DNA of 64,000 bases from Selenomonadales bacterium (GCA_029976065.1 JARKNV010000069.1:83692-147691); one strand, 5' to 3'. Positions 45,968 through 56,818 are shown, counted from the stretch's first letter. Notes: generated from the sequence alone by a model not told the origin. Program-made: numbers and translations.

Positions 45968-46756
45968 TTATCTGTCGACAGTCTCTACGTGGGAGGCGTA
46001 GGCGCTGTGGTTATGTATCGACTCATAATTCTCGCATTCGACCTCGAACCAGGCAACGCCGTCCAGGGCCCTGAACGCCAGGACCAGGTCGCGGAGGACG
46101 TCTTCGACGAATTTGGGGTTTTCGTAGGCGAGCTCGGTGACGTATTTCTCGTCCTCGCGCTTGAGGAGGGAAAATACGGGGGCGCTCCCCTGGGCTTCCA
46201 TGATCGCGGCCAGGTCCTCGATCCAGATGAAGCGGCCGGGCTGGAACCTGACTTTGGCGCGCATGAGGCCGCGCTGGTTGTGAGCCCCGTAGGAGGAGAT
46301 CTCCTTGCTGCAGGGACACAGGGAGGTGAAGGGGACGGTGAGGCCGAGGACGAAATCGAGGTGGCTGCCCTGCTGCAGACCGCCGGCGAACACGCAGTCG
46401 TAATCGAGCAGGCTTTTCAGGCCACTGGCGGGGGCGGTTTTTTCGATAAAATATTTGAAGGCGATGTCGATGTGGGCGCGCCGCGCATCCAGCCGGCCTG
46501 ATAGGTCGGCGAGGATGGCTTCCATTTCCCGGTAGGATACAGGCTTCTGGCTCCAGTCGCTGAGCACTTCGATGAAGCGGCTCATATGGGTGCCCTTGTA
46601 TTCTTTGGGGAGGTCGACGGTCAGTTTGATGTTGGCCAGCACAGATTGGAATGAGCCGCTTTTGCGTTTGATGAGGAAGGGCAGATGGACTTCGCTCACG
46701 CCGACTTTCTGGATGGCGATGCCCCGTTCGTCGGCCAGGCTTTGCACGTCTTTCAT
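45968..46756 (-). CDS. folE2: GTP cyclohydrolase FolE2 (type IB)
   Basis: MKDVQSLADERGIAIQKVGVSEVHLP...LPKEYKGTHMSRFIEVL; LCPCSKEIS. Confidence 0.93.
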   Translation of the reverse strand: MKDVQSLADERGIAIQKVGVSEVHLPFLIKRKSGSFQSVLANIKLTVDLPKEYKGTHMSRFIEVLSDWSQKPVSYREMEAILADLSGRLDARRAHIDIAFKYFIEKTAPASGLKSLLDYDCVFAGGLQQGSHLDFVLGLTVPFTSLCPCSKEISSYGAHNQRGLMRAKVRFQPGRFIWIEDLAAIMEAQGSAPVFSLLKREDEKYVTELAYENPKFVEDVLRDLVLAFRALDGVAWFEVECENYESIHNHSAYASHVETVDR

Positions 46757-46788
46757 GAGTAATCCACTCCTAAGCGAAACCGTTCAAT

Positions 46789-47466
46789 CTAAGGCCGGCC
46801 GCTGTATTTGACGGGGTCGGTCAATCCGGCTTCACTGAAGCCTTTGAGTCTCAGCAGGCAACTGTCGCATTGCCCGCAGGCCGCTTCGCCGCCAGCATAG
46901 CAGCTGGTGGTGAGGTGCAGGGGGGCGCCGAGCTTGGTGCCGAGGAGGACGATGTCTTTTTTGGACAGGTCGATGAGGGGCGTTTCCACGGCGATGCGGC
47001 GTCCGTCCTGGACGGCGGCTTTGGTGCTGTAATCGGCGAGCTGCTGGAAGAGGCGGATGAATTCGGGCCGGCAATCGGGGTAGCCGGAGTAGTCGAGGGC
47101 GTTGACGCCGATGTAGATGCGGTCGGCGCCGCTCTTTTCGGCGTAGCCGAGGGCGTAGCTGAGGAAGATGAGGTTGCGGGCCGGGACGTAGGTGGCGGGG
47201 ATGTCGTGCCGGGTAACGTCGCCGGCGGGTACGGCGATGGCGGCGTCGGTGAGGGCGCTGCCGCCGATGGCGGCCATGTTGGTGGTAATGACGAGATGGT
47301 TTTCGACCCGGTAATATTCGGCGACCAGGCGGGCGCAGGCCAGTTCGCGGTTGTGCCGCTGCTGGTAGTCGAAGCTGATGGGGAGCAGCTCGCAGCCGGC
47401 GGCGGCAGCCACCGCCATGCAGACGGTGGAATCGAGCCCGCCGGAAAGTAGTACGACCGCTTTCAT
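46789..47466 (-). CDS. queC: 7-cyano-7-deazaguanine synthase
   Basis: MKAVVLLSGGLDSTVCMAVA; CYAGGEAACGQCDSCLLRLKGF. Confidence 0.96.
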   Translation of the reverse strand: MKAVVLLSGGLDSTVCMAVAAAAGCELLPISFDYQQRHNRELACARLVAEYYRVENHLVITTNMAAIGGSALTDAAIAVPAGDVTRHDIPATYVPARNLIFLSYALGYAEKSGADRIYIGVNALDYSGYPDCRPEFIRLFQQLADYSTKAAVQDGRRIAVETPLIDLSKKDIVLLGTKLGAPLHLTTSCYAGGEAACGQCDSCLLRLKGFSEAGLTDPVKYSGRP

Positions 47467-47609
47467 ATCGGAAACACTCCTCTGGTTGTTGTAGGGTTAT
47501 TATATGGCCGCCCCCGTACGGGCTATGCGACCGGTCCGGTTATAGACGAAGGGAGGCTGTTTATAAAACAGCCTCTGTAGCCGAGGGAATATATTTTTCG
47601 TAAAATGCT

Positions 47610-48677
47610 TCAGGTGCGAGTAACCTTGATTATGCTGAGGTCCTTTTTGCTCTCGAGGTCGATAAACTCCCCATTTTCGTCACGGACCACCGGCCGGGCG
47701 GAGATAAATTTGCCGAGATAGACGACTTCGGCTTCCCGTCCGTCGCTTAGCAGGACAACGTTGCCGATGAAATAGTCACGGACGTTATTGAGGAAGACGG
47801 TGCAGATGTTGGGGTCCAGCTTGTCGTACATGTCGCGCATCAAGGCTTCCACGGCCGCGAAGGGGGTTACTTTCTTGCTGTATACCTTGTCCGAGGTCAT
47901 GGCGTCGTATATGTCGACGACGGCGACGACTTTGGCGAAGGGATGAATTTTGCTGCCGACGACCTGGATGGGGTAGCCGCTGCCGTCCTCGCGCTCGTGA
48001 TGCTGGAGGATGGCGTACATGACCGAGGTGGGCAGGCCGAGTTCCTTGACGAGGTTATAGCCGCGGGTGGTATGGAGGCGCATTACCTCCATTTCGGCCG
48101 GGGTTAGTTTGCCCGGTTTCCGCAGTATCTCCAGGGGGATCTGGGTTTTGCCGATGTCGTGGAGGAGACCGGCCAGCACCAGGTCCTTCAGTTCGTCACC
48201 GCGGTAGCCCAGCCAGCGGCCGACGACGCCGCAGAGCACGGCTACGTCGATGGAATGGTAGAAGGTGTAGTCGTCCTGGCGCTGGACGACCTGCAGGTGG
48301 TTGAGGATACCGGAGGTGTTGATGAAGGGTTCAAGGGTGCTGTCGGCCAGTTCGCGCATTTCCTTGAGCGGTACCTGTTTGAAAAAACGGATGGTTTCGA
48401 AGGAGCGCTTCAGGGTGGTCACGGTATCGTTGTAGCCGCTGGAAACAGCCACTTGGGTTTCGGACAGGGGCGGCGGTTCTTTGTCGGCGCTGTCGACGAC
48501 ATGGCGGATGTCGACGACCCCCACCCCCCACCCTTTCAGGCGTTGGATGAGGTTCGGGGTGAGGACGGTGCCCTCGCCGAGAGCGAATTTGTCGTTGTCG
48601 GTGATTAAGCTGCCTGCCAGCTCCATGCCGGGCTTGACTTCGTCAATCCGGTACCGTTTGGTGATTACCCGGATCAT
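47610..48677 (-). CDS. HD-GYP domain protein
   Basis: AGLLHDIGKTQIP...HTTRGYNLVKELG...HHEREDGSGYPIQ; DIYDAMTSDKVY. Confidence 0.93.
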   Translation of the reverse strand: MIRVITKRYRIDEVKPGMELAGSLITDNDKFALGEGTVLTPNLIQRLKGWGVGVVDIRHVVDSADKEPPPLSETQVAVSSGYNDTVTTLKRSFETIRFFKQVPLKEMRELADSTLEPFINTSGILNHLQVVQRQDDYTFYHSIDVAVLCGVVGRWLGYRGDELKDLVLAGLLHDIGKTQIPLEILRKPGKLTPAEMEVMRLHTTRGYNLVKELGLPTSVMYAILQHHEREDGSGYPIQVVGSKIHPFAKVVAVVDIYDAMTSDKVYSKKVTPFAAVEALMRDMYDKLDPNICTVFLNNVRDYFIGNVVLLSDGREAEVVYLGKFISARPVVRDENGEFIDLESKKDLSIIKVTRT

Positions 48678-48842
48678 TTATACTCCCCTTTTCGCAAATA
48701 TAGCGAAAAACACTGGGTCGGCAAAACAGATACCCATATTTGTCAATTATTTAGACATTTTCCGCTGTTTTCCTGCATTAAGGGGCAAATAGATATATAG
48801 TTTTCACGGTTTTACGCATTTTTTTGCGATTTCTCGGGGCCA

Positions 48843-49469
48843 TTATTGCCCGGCTGATTTATTCAGGGCTTCGCGGGCGAGCTTGTCGGCCATTTCGTTG
48901 CCGGCCACGCCCGCGTGCCCGGGCACTTTGTTGAAAGCCACCCACGGCAGATAGGGGCGGATGTACTTGGCGTACGCGAGGGTGAACGGGTTGTTTGTTT
49001 TCCATTCGCCCTCGGCCCAGGCCGCGATGCCGACGTAGTCGTGGTGGATGGTGACCGGTTTGGCGCTGTTGTCGTTGGCCCATTTTACCGCCCGCATGGT
49101 GGCGGACAGTTCACCGGCGACATTGCGAATGGCCGCCGCCGCTTCGTTTTCGCCGGCCCCGCTGTCGCTGTGGACGATTTCCCCGTCCCGGTATACGACG
49201 AAGGCCCAGCCGTATTTATTGTCTTCCTGGCGGAAGGTGCCGTCGACGTATATGTCCCAGCCGCCCCCGGTCGGCGCCGGCATTGCCTCTTCCGGGCCGC
49301 GGGCCGACGACAGGCCGGCGACAAAGTCGGCGGCTTCCTGTTCGGTGGGAAAGGCTTTGAACGCCGCCCCCGGATAACCATGGACCTGCGCCTGGCACTC
49401 GGCCCAGGTCCGATACACCCCCGGCTCCCGGCCGGACCTGACGGCGTAATATTTCACCTTCGGGGCCAT
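48843..49469 (-). CDS. Ribonuclease HI with N-terminal viroplasmin-like domain
   Basis: KVKYYAVRSGREPGVYRTWAECQAQVHGYPGAAFKAFPTEQEA; DIYVDGTF; VPGHAGVAGNEMADKLAREAL. Confidence 0.93.
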   Translation of the reverse strand: MAPKVKYYAVRSGREPGVYRTWAECQAQVHGYPGAAFKAFPTEQEAADFVAGLSSARGPEEAMPAPTGGGWDIYVDGTFRQEDNKYGWAFVVYRDGEIVHSDSGAGENEAAAAIRNVAGELSATMRAVKWANDNSAKPVTIHHDYVGIAAWAEGEWKTNNPFTLAYAKYIRPYLPWVAFNKVPGHAGVAGNEMADKLAREALNKSAGQ

Positions 49470-49502
49470 TCAATCACCTCCGCTCCTTGCGTTTGCGCCA
49501 TG

Positions 49503-50699
49503 TTACCGCTGCTCTCCTTCGTCCAGGCCGTAATGCTGCCAGGCGAGGGAAAGGGCTTTCTGCCAGACGATCTTGAGCGGCAGGCCGTGCTCGACGGCTA
49601 AAGCCCGGCAGTCTTCATACTCGGGGGCGACGTTGGCCACCCGGCCTTTGACCGCACTGACCTTGACCCGCACCTGCCCCCAGGGGGTGTCGACGGCGGT
49701 CATTTCACGTTCGGCCTCCAGGCGGCTGACGGCATGGTAGCGCATGCCGATGGTGGTCGTTTCGGCGAGGAGGACGGCGGCGACGGCGGGAAAGGCGGCG
49801 CTGTCGGTAAGGGCGGACAGTTGCACGGCCGAACGGCCTTTTTTCATGACGATGGGCGTCAGCCAGACGTCGCGGGCGCCGGCGGCGAAGAGCCTGTCCA
49901 TGGTATGGGGGTAGAGCTGGGGATTGAGGTCGTCGATATTGGCCTCGACGACGAGGTATTCGGCCGGCTGCCGGTCGTCGGCCAGCCGGCCGAGGATGGC
50001 TCTGAGGACGTTGGGGGTTTCAAGGTCCCAGGAGCCAGCGCCGTAGCCGATGGCGTCGCTGATGAACCCGGCCGGGGGACCGGCGGCGGCGGCGGCGAAG
50101 GAGGCCACGAGGACGGCGCCGGTGGGGGTGACCAGTTCTTTGGCGATGTCGCCGTGTTCCCAGGGTATGCCGCAGAGAAGTTCGGCGGTTGCCGGGGCGG
50201 GGATGGGCATGCGGCCGTGGCTGCATTTGACGAAGCCGCTGCCTGTTCTGAGCTTGGAGGTGTAGACGCGCTCGACGCCCAGCCAGTGAAGGCCGAGGAC
50301 GGTGCCGACGATGTCGACGATGGTGTCGACGGCGCCGACTTCATGGAAGTGGACTTTGTCGACGGTGGTGCCGTGAACTTTTGCTTCGGCTTCGGCCAGG
50401 CGCAGGAAGACTTTTTTGGCTTCGTCCTTGACGGCGGCGGGGAGACCGGAGTCGTCGATGAGGGTGTTGATGTCGGGCAGATGGCGGTGGCGGCGGCCGA
50501 AAAAGCCGGTCTTGACGTCGAGGTAGGTGGCGGCGATGCCTTGTTTCTCGACCTTTTTTATGATGAGATCGTAGCCGTCGACGGGCAGCTTGGCGAGTTC
50601 GCCGCGCAGGTAGTCTTCCGGCAGGCCGAGGTCGATGAGGGCGCCGAGAAGCATGTTGCCGCTGATGCCGCTGAAGCAGTCCAGATACAGGGTGCGCAC
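49503..50699 (-). CDS. larC: Nickel-pincer cofactor biosynthesis protein LarC (single continuous ORF)
   Basis: MRTLYLDCFSGISGNMLLGALIDLG; VHFHEVGAVDTIVDIVG. Confidence 0.94.
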   Translation of the reverse strand: MRTLYLDCFSGISGNMLLGALIDLGLPEDYLRGELAKLPVDGYDLIIKKVEKQGIAATYLDVKTGFFGRRHRHLPDINTLIDDSGLPAAVKDEAKKVFLRLAEAEAKVHGTTVDKVHFHEVGAVDTIVDIVGTVLGLHWLGVERVYTSKLRTGSGFVKCSHGRMPIPAPATAELLCGIPWEHGDIAKELVTPTGAVLVASFAAAAAGPPAGFISDAIGYGAGSWDLETPNVLRAILGRLADDRQPAEYLVVEANIDDLNPQLYPHTMDRLFAAGARDVWLTPIVMKKGRSAVQLSALTDSAAFPAVAAVLLAETTTIGMRYHAVSRLEAEREMTAVDTPWGQVRVKVSAVKGRVANVAPEYEDCRALAVEHGLPLKIVWQKALSLAWQHYGLDEGEQR

Positions 50700-50703
50700 G
50701 GTT

Positions 50704-51456
<753 letters not shown>

Positions 51457-51457
51457 G

Positions 51458-52273
51458 TTACACCCCTTCGAGGATTTCATTCATGCTGCCGGTGCGGTAA
51501 CCGGCCAAATCTAGGGCTATGTAGGCAAAGCCGAGGGCTTTGAGCGCGGCGACGAGGGCGGCGGCGTTGTCGGGACGGACGAGGTCGGCGAACGCCTCGG
51601 GAGCCACTTCGATGCGGGCCAGGTCGCCGTGATGGCGGACCCGCACCTGGCCGGAAACGAGGGCGCGCACGGCGAGCTCGGCGGCTTCCACCTGGCGGAG
51701 CCGTTCTTCGGTTACCGGCAGGCCGTAGGCGAGCCGGGAAACGAGGCAGGGTGCGCTGGGCTTGTCCCAGGTGGAAAGGCCCCAGCGACGGGATACGGCG
51801 CGGATTTCGTCTTTGCTCAGTCCGGCTTCGAGGAGCGGACTCCTGACGGCCGGCAGTTCGGCCACGGCGCGCATGCCGGGGCGATAGTCGCCGCGGTCGT
51901 CGGCGTTGGTGCCTTCCACGACCCAGGAGAAGCCGTGGTCCTTTGCCCAAGCCGCCAGGGCGGTAAAGCGGCCCTTTTTGCAGCAATAACAGCGGTCGCG
52001 GTCGTTGGCGACGAAAGCCGGGTCGGCGAGTTCGGCGCTGTCCAGCCAGACATGTCTGATGCCTAAAGCTGCGGCGGTGGCGGCCGCATCGGTCAGTTCC
52101 GCGGCCGAGGAGGTGGCCGAACGGGCGGTGACGAGCACTACCCTGTCACCCAGCGCCCTTTGCGCGGCCGCCGCCAGAAAGGTGCTGTCAACGCCGCCGG
52201 AAAAGGCGACCGCGACGCTGCCGAGAAGGCCAAGAATTTCTTCCATCCGGCTTAATTTTTCCTCAGTTGTCAC
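51458..52273 (-). CDS. larE: ATP-dependent sacrificial sulfur transferase LarE
   Basis: VAVAFSGGVDSTFLAAAAQRALGDR; EGTNADDRGDYRPGMRA; CLVSRLAYG. Confidence 0.95.
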   Translation of the reverse strand: MTTEEKLSRMEEILGLLGSVAVAFSGGVDSTFLAAAAQRALGDRVVLVTARSATSSAAELTDAAATAAALGIRHVWLDSAELADPAFVANDRDRCYCCKKGRFTALAAWAKDHGFSWVVEGTNADDRGDYRPGMRAVAELPAVRSPLLEAGLSKDEIRAVSRRWGLSTWDKPSAPCLVSRLAYGLPVTEERLRQVEAAELAVRALVSGQVRVRHHGDLARIEVAPEAFADLVRPDNAAALVAALKALGFAYIALDLAGYRTGSMNEILEGV

Positions 52274-52301
52274 GAAAAACCCTCCTGTATGTGCAATAAA
52301 A

Positions 52302-52340
52302 AAGACATAGATATTCCTTGCCGGAATGCTATGTCTTCAT
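52302..52340 (-). terminator. Hairpin followed by U-tract upstream of larE (terminator/attenuator)
   Basis: Minus strand: AAGACATAGCATTCCGGCAAGGAATATCTATGTCTTTTTTATT. Confidence 0.75.
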
Positions 52341-52406
52341 GACACGTTTTCGGATTATATTTTACCATATCCCGCCGGTTGGCTCAACTCCATTTGTTGC
52401 GGTGAG

Positions 52407-52886
52407 TCAGTTCTGGAAGTTTTTTTGGCGGGACCCGACCAGCAGAGCTTCTAGGTTCTCCATTATTTTTAACTGATTTTCCTCCAGCAGGCTGATGCTC
52501 TGGTTGAGTAGCAGCACCTGCGGATTTATCCTGAGCTTGGGATTGCGGGCAATCAGTTCAAGGTGTCCGGCGGCCATCTCCAGCTGCTCGGCGGCAGCCA
52601 GCACTTGGCTGTCGAGGAGTTTTTCGAGGAGAACGTAATGGTAAACCTTTATGGAGTCGATGGCCTGGCTGAAGCCTTCACTGCTGGCCTGGTGCTGGGC
52701 GAAAGTATTGAAGTGGACACTGAATTCCTGAAACTCGCTGCTGGTGGCCACTGCCAGGTCATGGTTCAGCAAATAGATAAGTTTGTATATCTTATTAATA
52801 TAGGAGTTCTGCAATTGTATCAGTGACAATACGTCGCTGAATTCGGCACCCTGGCAGGGCGCGAGGTGGAAATCCTGCAATTCCAC
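52407..52886 (-). CDS. Hypothetical helical protein
   Basis: 159-aa ORF, no family recognised. Confidence 0.6.
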   Translation of the reverse strand: MELQDFHLAPCQGAEFSDVLSLIQLQNSYINKIYKLIYLLNHDLAVATSSEFQEFSVHFNTFAQHQASSEGFSQAIDSIKVYHYVLLEKLLDSQVLAAAEQLEMAAGHLELIARNPKLRINPQVLLLNQSISLLEENQLKIMENLEALLVGSRQKNFQN

Positions 52887-53071
52887 TCTAGTACCACCTC
52901 CACTAAAGCGTAGTCGGTCACTATATCCTATTCATTGTTACGCGTTATGTTTACAATTTCGGACAGCCCGCCGGCGGCAGGGGCGAAAAAATCACCGGTA
53001 ACGGCGTGCGGCGGCGGCAACTGGCCAAAAAATGAAACAACCGCCGGAGCGGTTATACTCCCGGCGGGCCT

Positions 53072-54151
53072 TTATACCACGGCAACGATCCGCAGATTCC
53101 GCTGGTGAAGAAGATTGACAATGCCCTCACGCGTCCAGACAACCGGTCTGGACGGCTCCTGGCTGTTAATCCGCACCACCGCGCCGGCTTGGCCGTTGTC
53201 GAATTTAACGGCGCTGCCGATATAGTAGGGAACGACGATTTTATTGACGGCGGCGACGACCTGGCTGTCGAACTGGGTGCCTGCGCCGGCGTTGATGATG
53301 GCGATGGCCTCGTGGGCGGAAATGCGGGGCCGGTAAACCCGGTCGGTGATAAGAGCGTCGTAGACGTCGGCTACGGCGACGATGCGGGCCAGCGGATGAA
53401 TTTTATCGTCGGCGATGCCCCAGGGGTAGCCCCGTCCGTCGGGCCGCTCGTGGTGCTGGAGGGCCATCAGGGCAATGCGGCAGTCCACCTTGGTTTCGGC
53501 CCGCAGGGTGTTGTAGCCGAACGAGGTGTGTTTCTTGACCTGCTCGAATTCATCCGGTGTCAACGGGCCGTTTTTCTCAAGGATTTCGTTGGGGATGCTG
53601 TTTTTGCCGTAGTCGTGCAGCAGCCCGCCGATTCCCAGGATGTATATTTCGTCGCGCGAGAGGCCCATTGCCATGCCGAAGGCTACGGCGAAGACGCCGA
53701 CGTCGACGCAATGCCCGTAGAGGTAATCGCTTTTCTGCCTGATATCGGACAGGTAGATCAAAAGGTTGCCGTGGGCCGACAGTTCCTCGATGACTCTGTG
53801 GATGCATTCGCGCAGGTACGGCAGGTGAGCGGCGATTCCGCCGCGGTTGCGATAGGCGTTCTGCATGGCCTGGATCATGCTGAGCCTGGTGGCCGCGCTG
53901 ATGAGGTTGGGAACGGTGGACAGCTCTTTGTTGGGCTTTTCGGTTGCGTCGCGGACGCTGATGGAGTTGATGCCGTGCTTGCCGAGCAAGGCGATGATTT
54001 CCTGCCGGAGCGGCGTGCCGGCCGTTACGAGAACCTGGTTGTGCCCGTTGATGATATCATTGGCAAGTATCATGTCGCCGGTTGCCTGCTGGAGCGGTAT
54101 CTGCCTAATGGCCGTCACCCCCGTTCGCACAAAATAATAGAACCCCGCCAA
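53072..54151 (-). CDS. HD-GYP domain protein (second)
   Basis: GGLLHDYGKNSIPNEIL...HTSFGYNTLRAE...HHERPDGRGYPWG; DVYDALITDRVYRPRISAHEA. Confidence 0.93.
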   Translation of the reverse strand: MAGFYYFVRTGVTAIRQIPLQQATGDMILANDIINGHNQVLVTAGTPLRQEIIALLGKHGINSISVRDATEKPNKELSTVPNLISAATRLSMIQAMQNAYRNRGGIAAHLPYLRECIHRVIEELSAHGNLLIYLSDIRQKSDYLYGHCVDVGVFAVAFGMAMGLSRDEIYILGIGGLLHDYGKNSIPNEILEKNGPLTPDEFEQVKKHTSFGYNTLRAETKVDCRIALMALQHHERPDGRGYPWGIADDKIHPLARIVAVADVYDALITDRVYRPRISAHEAIAIINAGAGTQFDSQVVAAVNKIVVPYYIGSAVKFDNGQAGAVVRINSQEPSRPVVWTREGIVNLLHQRNLRIVAVV

Positions 54152-54613
54152 ACCATTACAGTCCGGAGGGGTTCACTACTAGCTCAGTGTAAAATAAGTG
54201 ACCACATAGTTTTTTACACGTCATCGCATTCCACTGTTTAACCGGTGTAAAGTTGTCGTACCTTGCATTATTTTCTAAATTTCGCTATAACACGGTTAAT
54301 TCCTGCTTAGCCGGTGTCGAAACGGCAAGAAATTGACCATAATTTTTCACTATACGAAAATAAGGCCGGTTTGCCGCCGACCTCCGCCAAGATATTGTAG
54401 TGCTTCGTCCCCTCCTCCCCTGTCGTCAACTAAACCAGCCAAATGTAAATAATAGGAAAAGCAGATATGTCTTCACTCGTTATGTAGCCAACCCTCCTAC
54501 ATTTCGCAAAATGGGCATATAATATAACGGGGCAGGGAAAAGCCACGTTCATCGCGAATTATATTGCGGTAATCCCGCTTGCCGGCAGACTATCGATAAA
54601 CGGAGGAATGCCA

Positions 54614-54898
54614 ATGCTGACCATTAACCCCGATGCCGCCGCTTACATCCGCGAGCAGAATAAGCCCATTTATCTTGACATTCCGCCGGCCGTCGGGACC
54701 TGTTGCATCCACATGCGGGATTGCCCCGCCGTCCGCTTCGGCGAACCGCCGTATGACCGCGAGTACTACGAGAAGCGGGACATCGACGGCGTAACCGTGT
54801 TCGTGCCGTACGAACTGCCCGACCAGCCTCTCAGGGTAGTGCTTCACAGCTATTTCGGCTTCAAGAACCTCACTATTTCCGGCTGGCATTTGGCTTAA
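54614..54898 (+). CDS. CC/Se-motif family protein (Cys form)
   Basis: MLTINPDAAAYIREQNKPIYLDIPPAVGTCCIHMRDCPAVRFGEPPYD; CC at the position that is Cys-Sec in some relatives. Confidence 0.7.
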   Translation: MLTINPDAAAYIREQNKPIYLDIPPAVGTCCIHMRDCPAVRFGEPPYDREYYEKRDIDGVTVFVPYELPDQPLRVVLHSYFGFKNLTISGWHLA

Positions 54899-54903
54899 AA
54901 ATG

Positions 54904-54938
54904 CAAAAAAAGCAGGCCTTCAACGGCCTGTTTTTTTT
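54904..54938. terminator. Bidirectional intrinsic terminator
   Basis: AAAAAAAGCAGGCC-TTCAAC-GGCCTGTTTTTTTT. Confidence 0.9.
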
Positions 54939-56317
54939 GCGCGCCGCCACTGGGTGGCGAGGGCTACGAACTTCGTCGCCCACTCCGGATTGGCCACGGC
55001 GTGGATGTGGTTGTAGGTGGCAAAGGTGTTTTTGTGGAGGATGCCGTCGCGGCGGCCGTCGATGCCGTGGCCGCGGACGACTTCGTAGGTGTAGCGCAGG
55101 CCGGGGTCGGCATCGGCGAGACGCGAGTGGTGGAATTCATGGCCCTTGACCTCGGCCCCCGGTGCGAAGTAGGGGTTGCCTGCGAGGCTGCGCATCAAGG
55201 TGTAGCCGTGGCCCTGCGGCCCTTTTTCGACGACGACGGAGAACGGCAGCACGCCGCACATCGGATAGCTGCGGCCGTCCCAGATTATTTCCCGGCCGAG
55301 GTACATGAGTCCGCCGCACTCGGCGTATATTGGCAGGCCTTCTTCGGCCACGCGGGCGATGGCCCGCCGGAGGCCGGTGTTGGCGGCGATGGCTTCGCCG
55401 AATACTTCGGGAAAGCCGCCGCCGATGTACAGGCCGTCGAGCTGCGGCAGTTCCCGGTCGGACATGCTGTTGATATATACCGGCTCAGCCCCGGCGGCAG
55501 CCAGGGCTTCTATATTTTCCGGGTAATAGAAGGTAAAGGACTGGTCGTGGATGATGCCGATCCTGGCCGCGACCTGCCGGCCGAGACGTCCGCCGGCGGC
55601 GACGGCCGCAAGGGCGGGAGCCTGGGAGGCGACGGCGAGAATGGCGGCAAGGTCGAGGTGGCGGGCGGCGACGGCGATGTTGCCGGCGACGGCTTCGCGG
55701 ACGGCGCCGTGCTCGGCGGCCGGCACCAGGCCAAGGTGGCGCTCGGGAAAGACGCTGTAGGCGTTCTTGGGGACGGCTCCCAGCACGGGGATGCCGCAGT
55801 ATTCCTTGATGGCCGCCCTGAGCATGCTTTCGTGGCGCGCCCGGGCGACTTTGTTGAAGATTACGCCGGCGATGGCGAGGTCGGGCTCGAAGTTCATGAA
55901 ACCGAGCACCAGGGGAGCGATGCTGCGGGTGGTGCGGGTGACGTCGACGACGAGGATGACGGGCGATTTGGTGATGCGGGCGATTTGGGCGGTGCTGCCG
56001 GTGCCCTTGAGGTCGACGCCGTCGAACAGGCCCATGGCGCCTTCGATGAGGGCGATATCGGCCCCTTCCGTCCCCCGCTGGAGGGTTTCCCTTATCTGCG
56101 CGTCGTTCATCCAGTAGCAGTCGAGGTTGCGGCAAGGCCGGCCGGCGGCGTAGCCGAGCCAGCTGGGATCGATGTAATCGGGTCCTTTTTTGAAGGGCTG
56201 GACGGCACGGCCCTGCTCACGGAGGGCTCCCACCAGGCCGATGCTGATGGTGGTCTTGCCGGAATGGCCGTGCGGCGCGCCGATGACCACGCGGGGAACG
56301 TTCCAGGTTTGGATCAT
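54920..56317 (-). CDS. Second CbiA/CobB-family cofactor a,c-diamide synthase; DsrN-like siroheme amidase candidate
   Basis: VVIGAPHGHSGKTTISIGLVGALREQGRAVQPFKKGPDYIDPSWLGYAAGRPCRNLDCYWM; AECGGLMYLGREI; same side of the window as the dsr genes while a canonical cbiA exists at 12.3-13.7 kb. Confidence 0.85.
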   Translation of the reverse strand: MIQTWNVPRVVIGAPHGHSGKTTISIGLVGALREQGRAVQPFKKGPDYIDPSWLGYAAGRPCRNLDCYWMNDAQIRETLQRGTEGADIALIEGAMGLFDGVDLKGTGSTAQIARITKSPVILVVDVTRTTRSIAPLVLGFMNFEPDLAIAGVIFNKVARARHESMLRAAIKEYCGIPVLGAVPKNAYSVFPERHLGLVPAAEHGAVREAVAGNIAVAARHLDLAAILAVASQAPALAAVAAGGRLGRQVAARIGIIHDQSFTFYYPENIEALAAAGAEPVYINSMSDRELPQLDGLYIGGGFPEVFGEAIAANTGLRRAIARVAEEGLPIYAECGGLMYLGREIIWDGRSYPMCGVLPFSVVVEKGPQGHGYTLMRSLAGNPYFAPGAEVKGHEFHHSRLADADPGLRYTYEVVRGHGIDGRRDGILHKNTFATYNHIHAVANPEWATKFVALATQWRRAKKTGR

Positions 56318-56347
56318 ACTTGCCTCCTACTAACTACACAAGGCTAA

Positions 56348-56466
56348 GGCGGAATTAAAAGGCTCAGATGCAAGGCGCACCGGAAGGGCGCGCCGCGACG
56401 TGTACTCGAATGTACACTAGCAAGCGCCCTGAGGAGCAACGACGCAGATGAGTCTTTTAAACCGCC
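56348..56466. repeat. Intergenic structured repeat, copy 6
   Basis: GGCGGAATTAAAAGGCTCAGATGCAAGGCGCACCGG...GAGGAGCAACGACGCAGATGAGTCTTTTAAACCGCC. Confidence 0.85.
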
Positions 56467-56470
56467 GGTA

Positions 56471-56818
56471 TCAGAGTACGCCCCATTTGCGGGCGTATTC
56501 GAGGAGCACCTGAAATTCGGTGTCTGCGAACCCCTGGGAGATAAGGTAGCGTTTGGCTTCCTGGGCTTCCATCTCGTTGGAGTCGGCGAAGACGCGGTCT
56601 TTTTCGAATTTGAAGGTGAAGCCGCGGGCCGCGAGGGCCTCAATCATCGCCGCCACCCGGTCGGCGCGACGGGCAAGGCGTTCGCCGAAGCGGCGGACGT
56701 TGTCGGCTGTGGGGGGCTGGTCCGGGGAAGCTACGAGGTCGTAGGGTACCGGTTCTTCGATGAGTTTGAGGATGATGCGGGTGAGGTGGTTGACCACCGG
56801 CCGGTAGGTTTCGCTCAT
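56471..56818 (-). CDS. Uncharacterised protein in the dsr neighbourhood
   Basis: 115 aa, no family recognised; between the DsrN-like gene and the YeiH-type transporter. Confidence 0.65.
   Translation of the reverse strand: MSETYRPVVNHLTRIILKLIEEPVPYDLVASPDQPPTADNVRRFGERLARRADRVAAMIEALAARGFTFKFEKDRVFADSNEMEAQEAKRYLISQGFADTEFQVLLEYARKWGVL

Noticed and set aside
54590-54889. 99-aa minus-strand ORF opposite the CC/Se protein
   Set aside because: Antisense; the plus-strand frame has family motifs and SD
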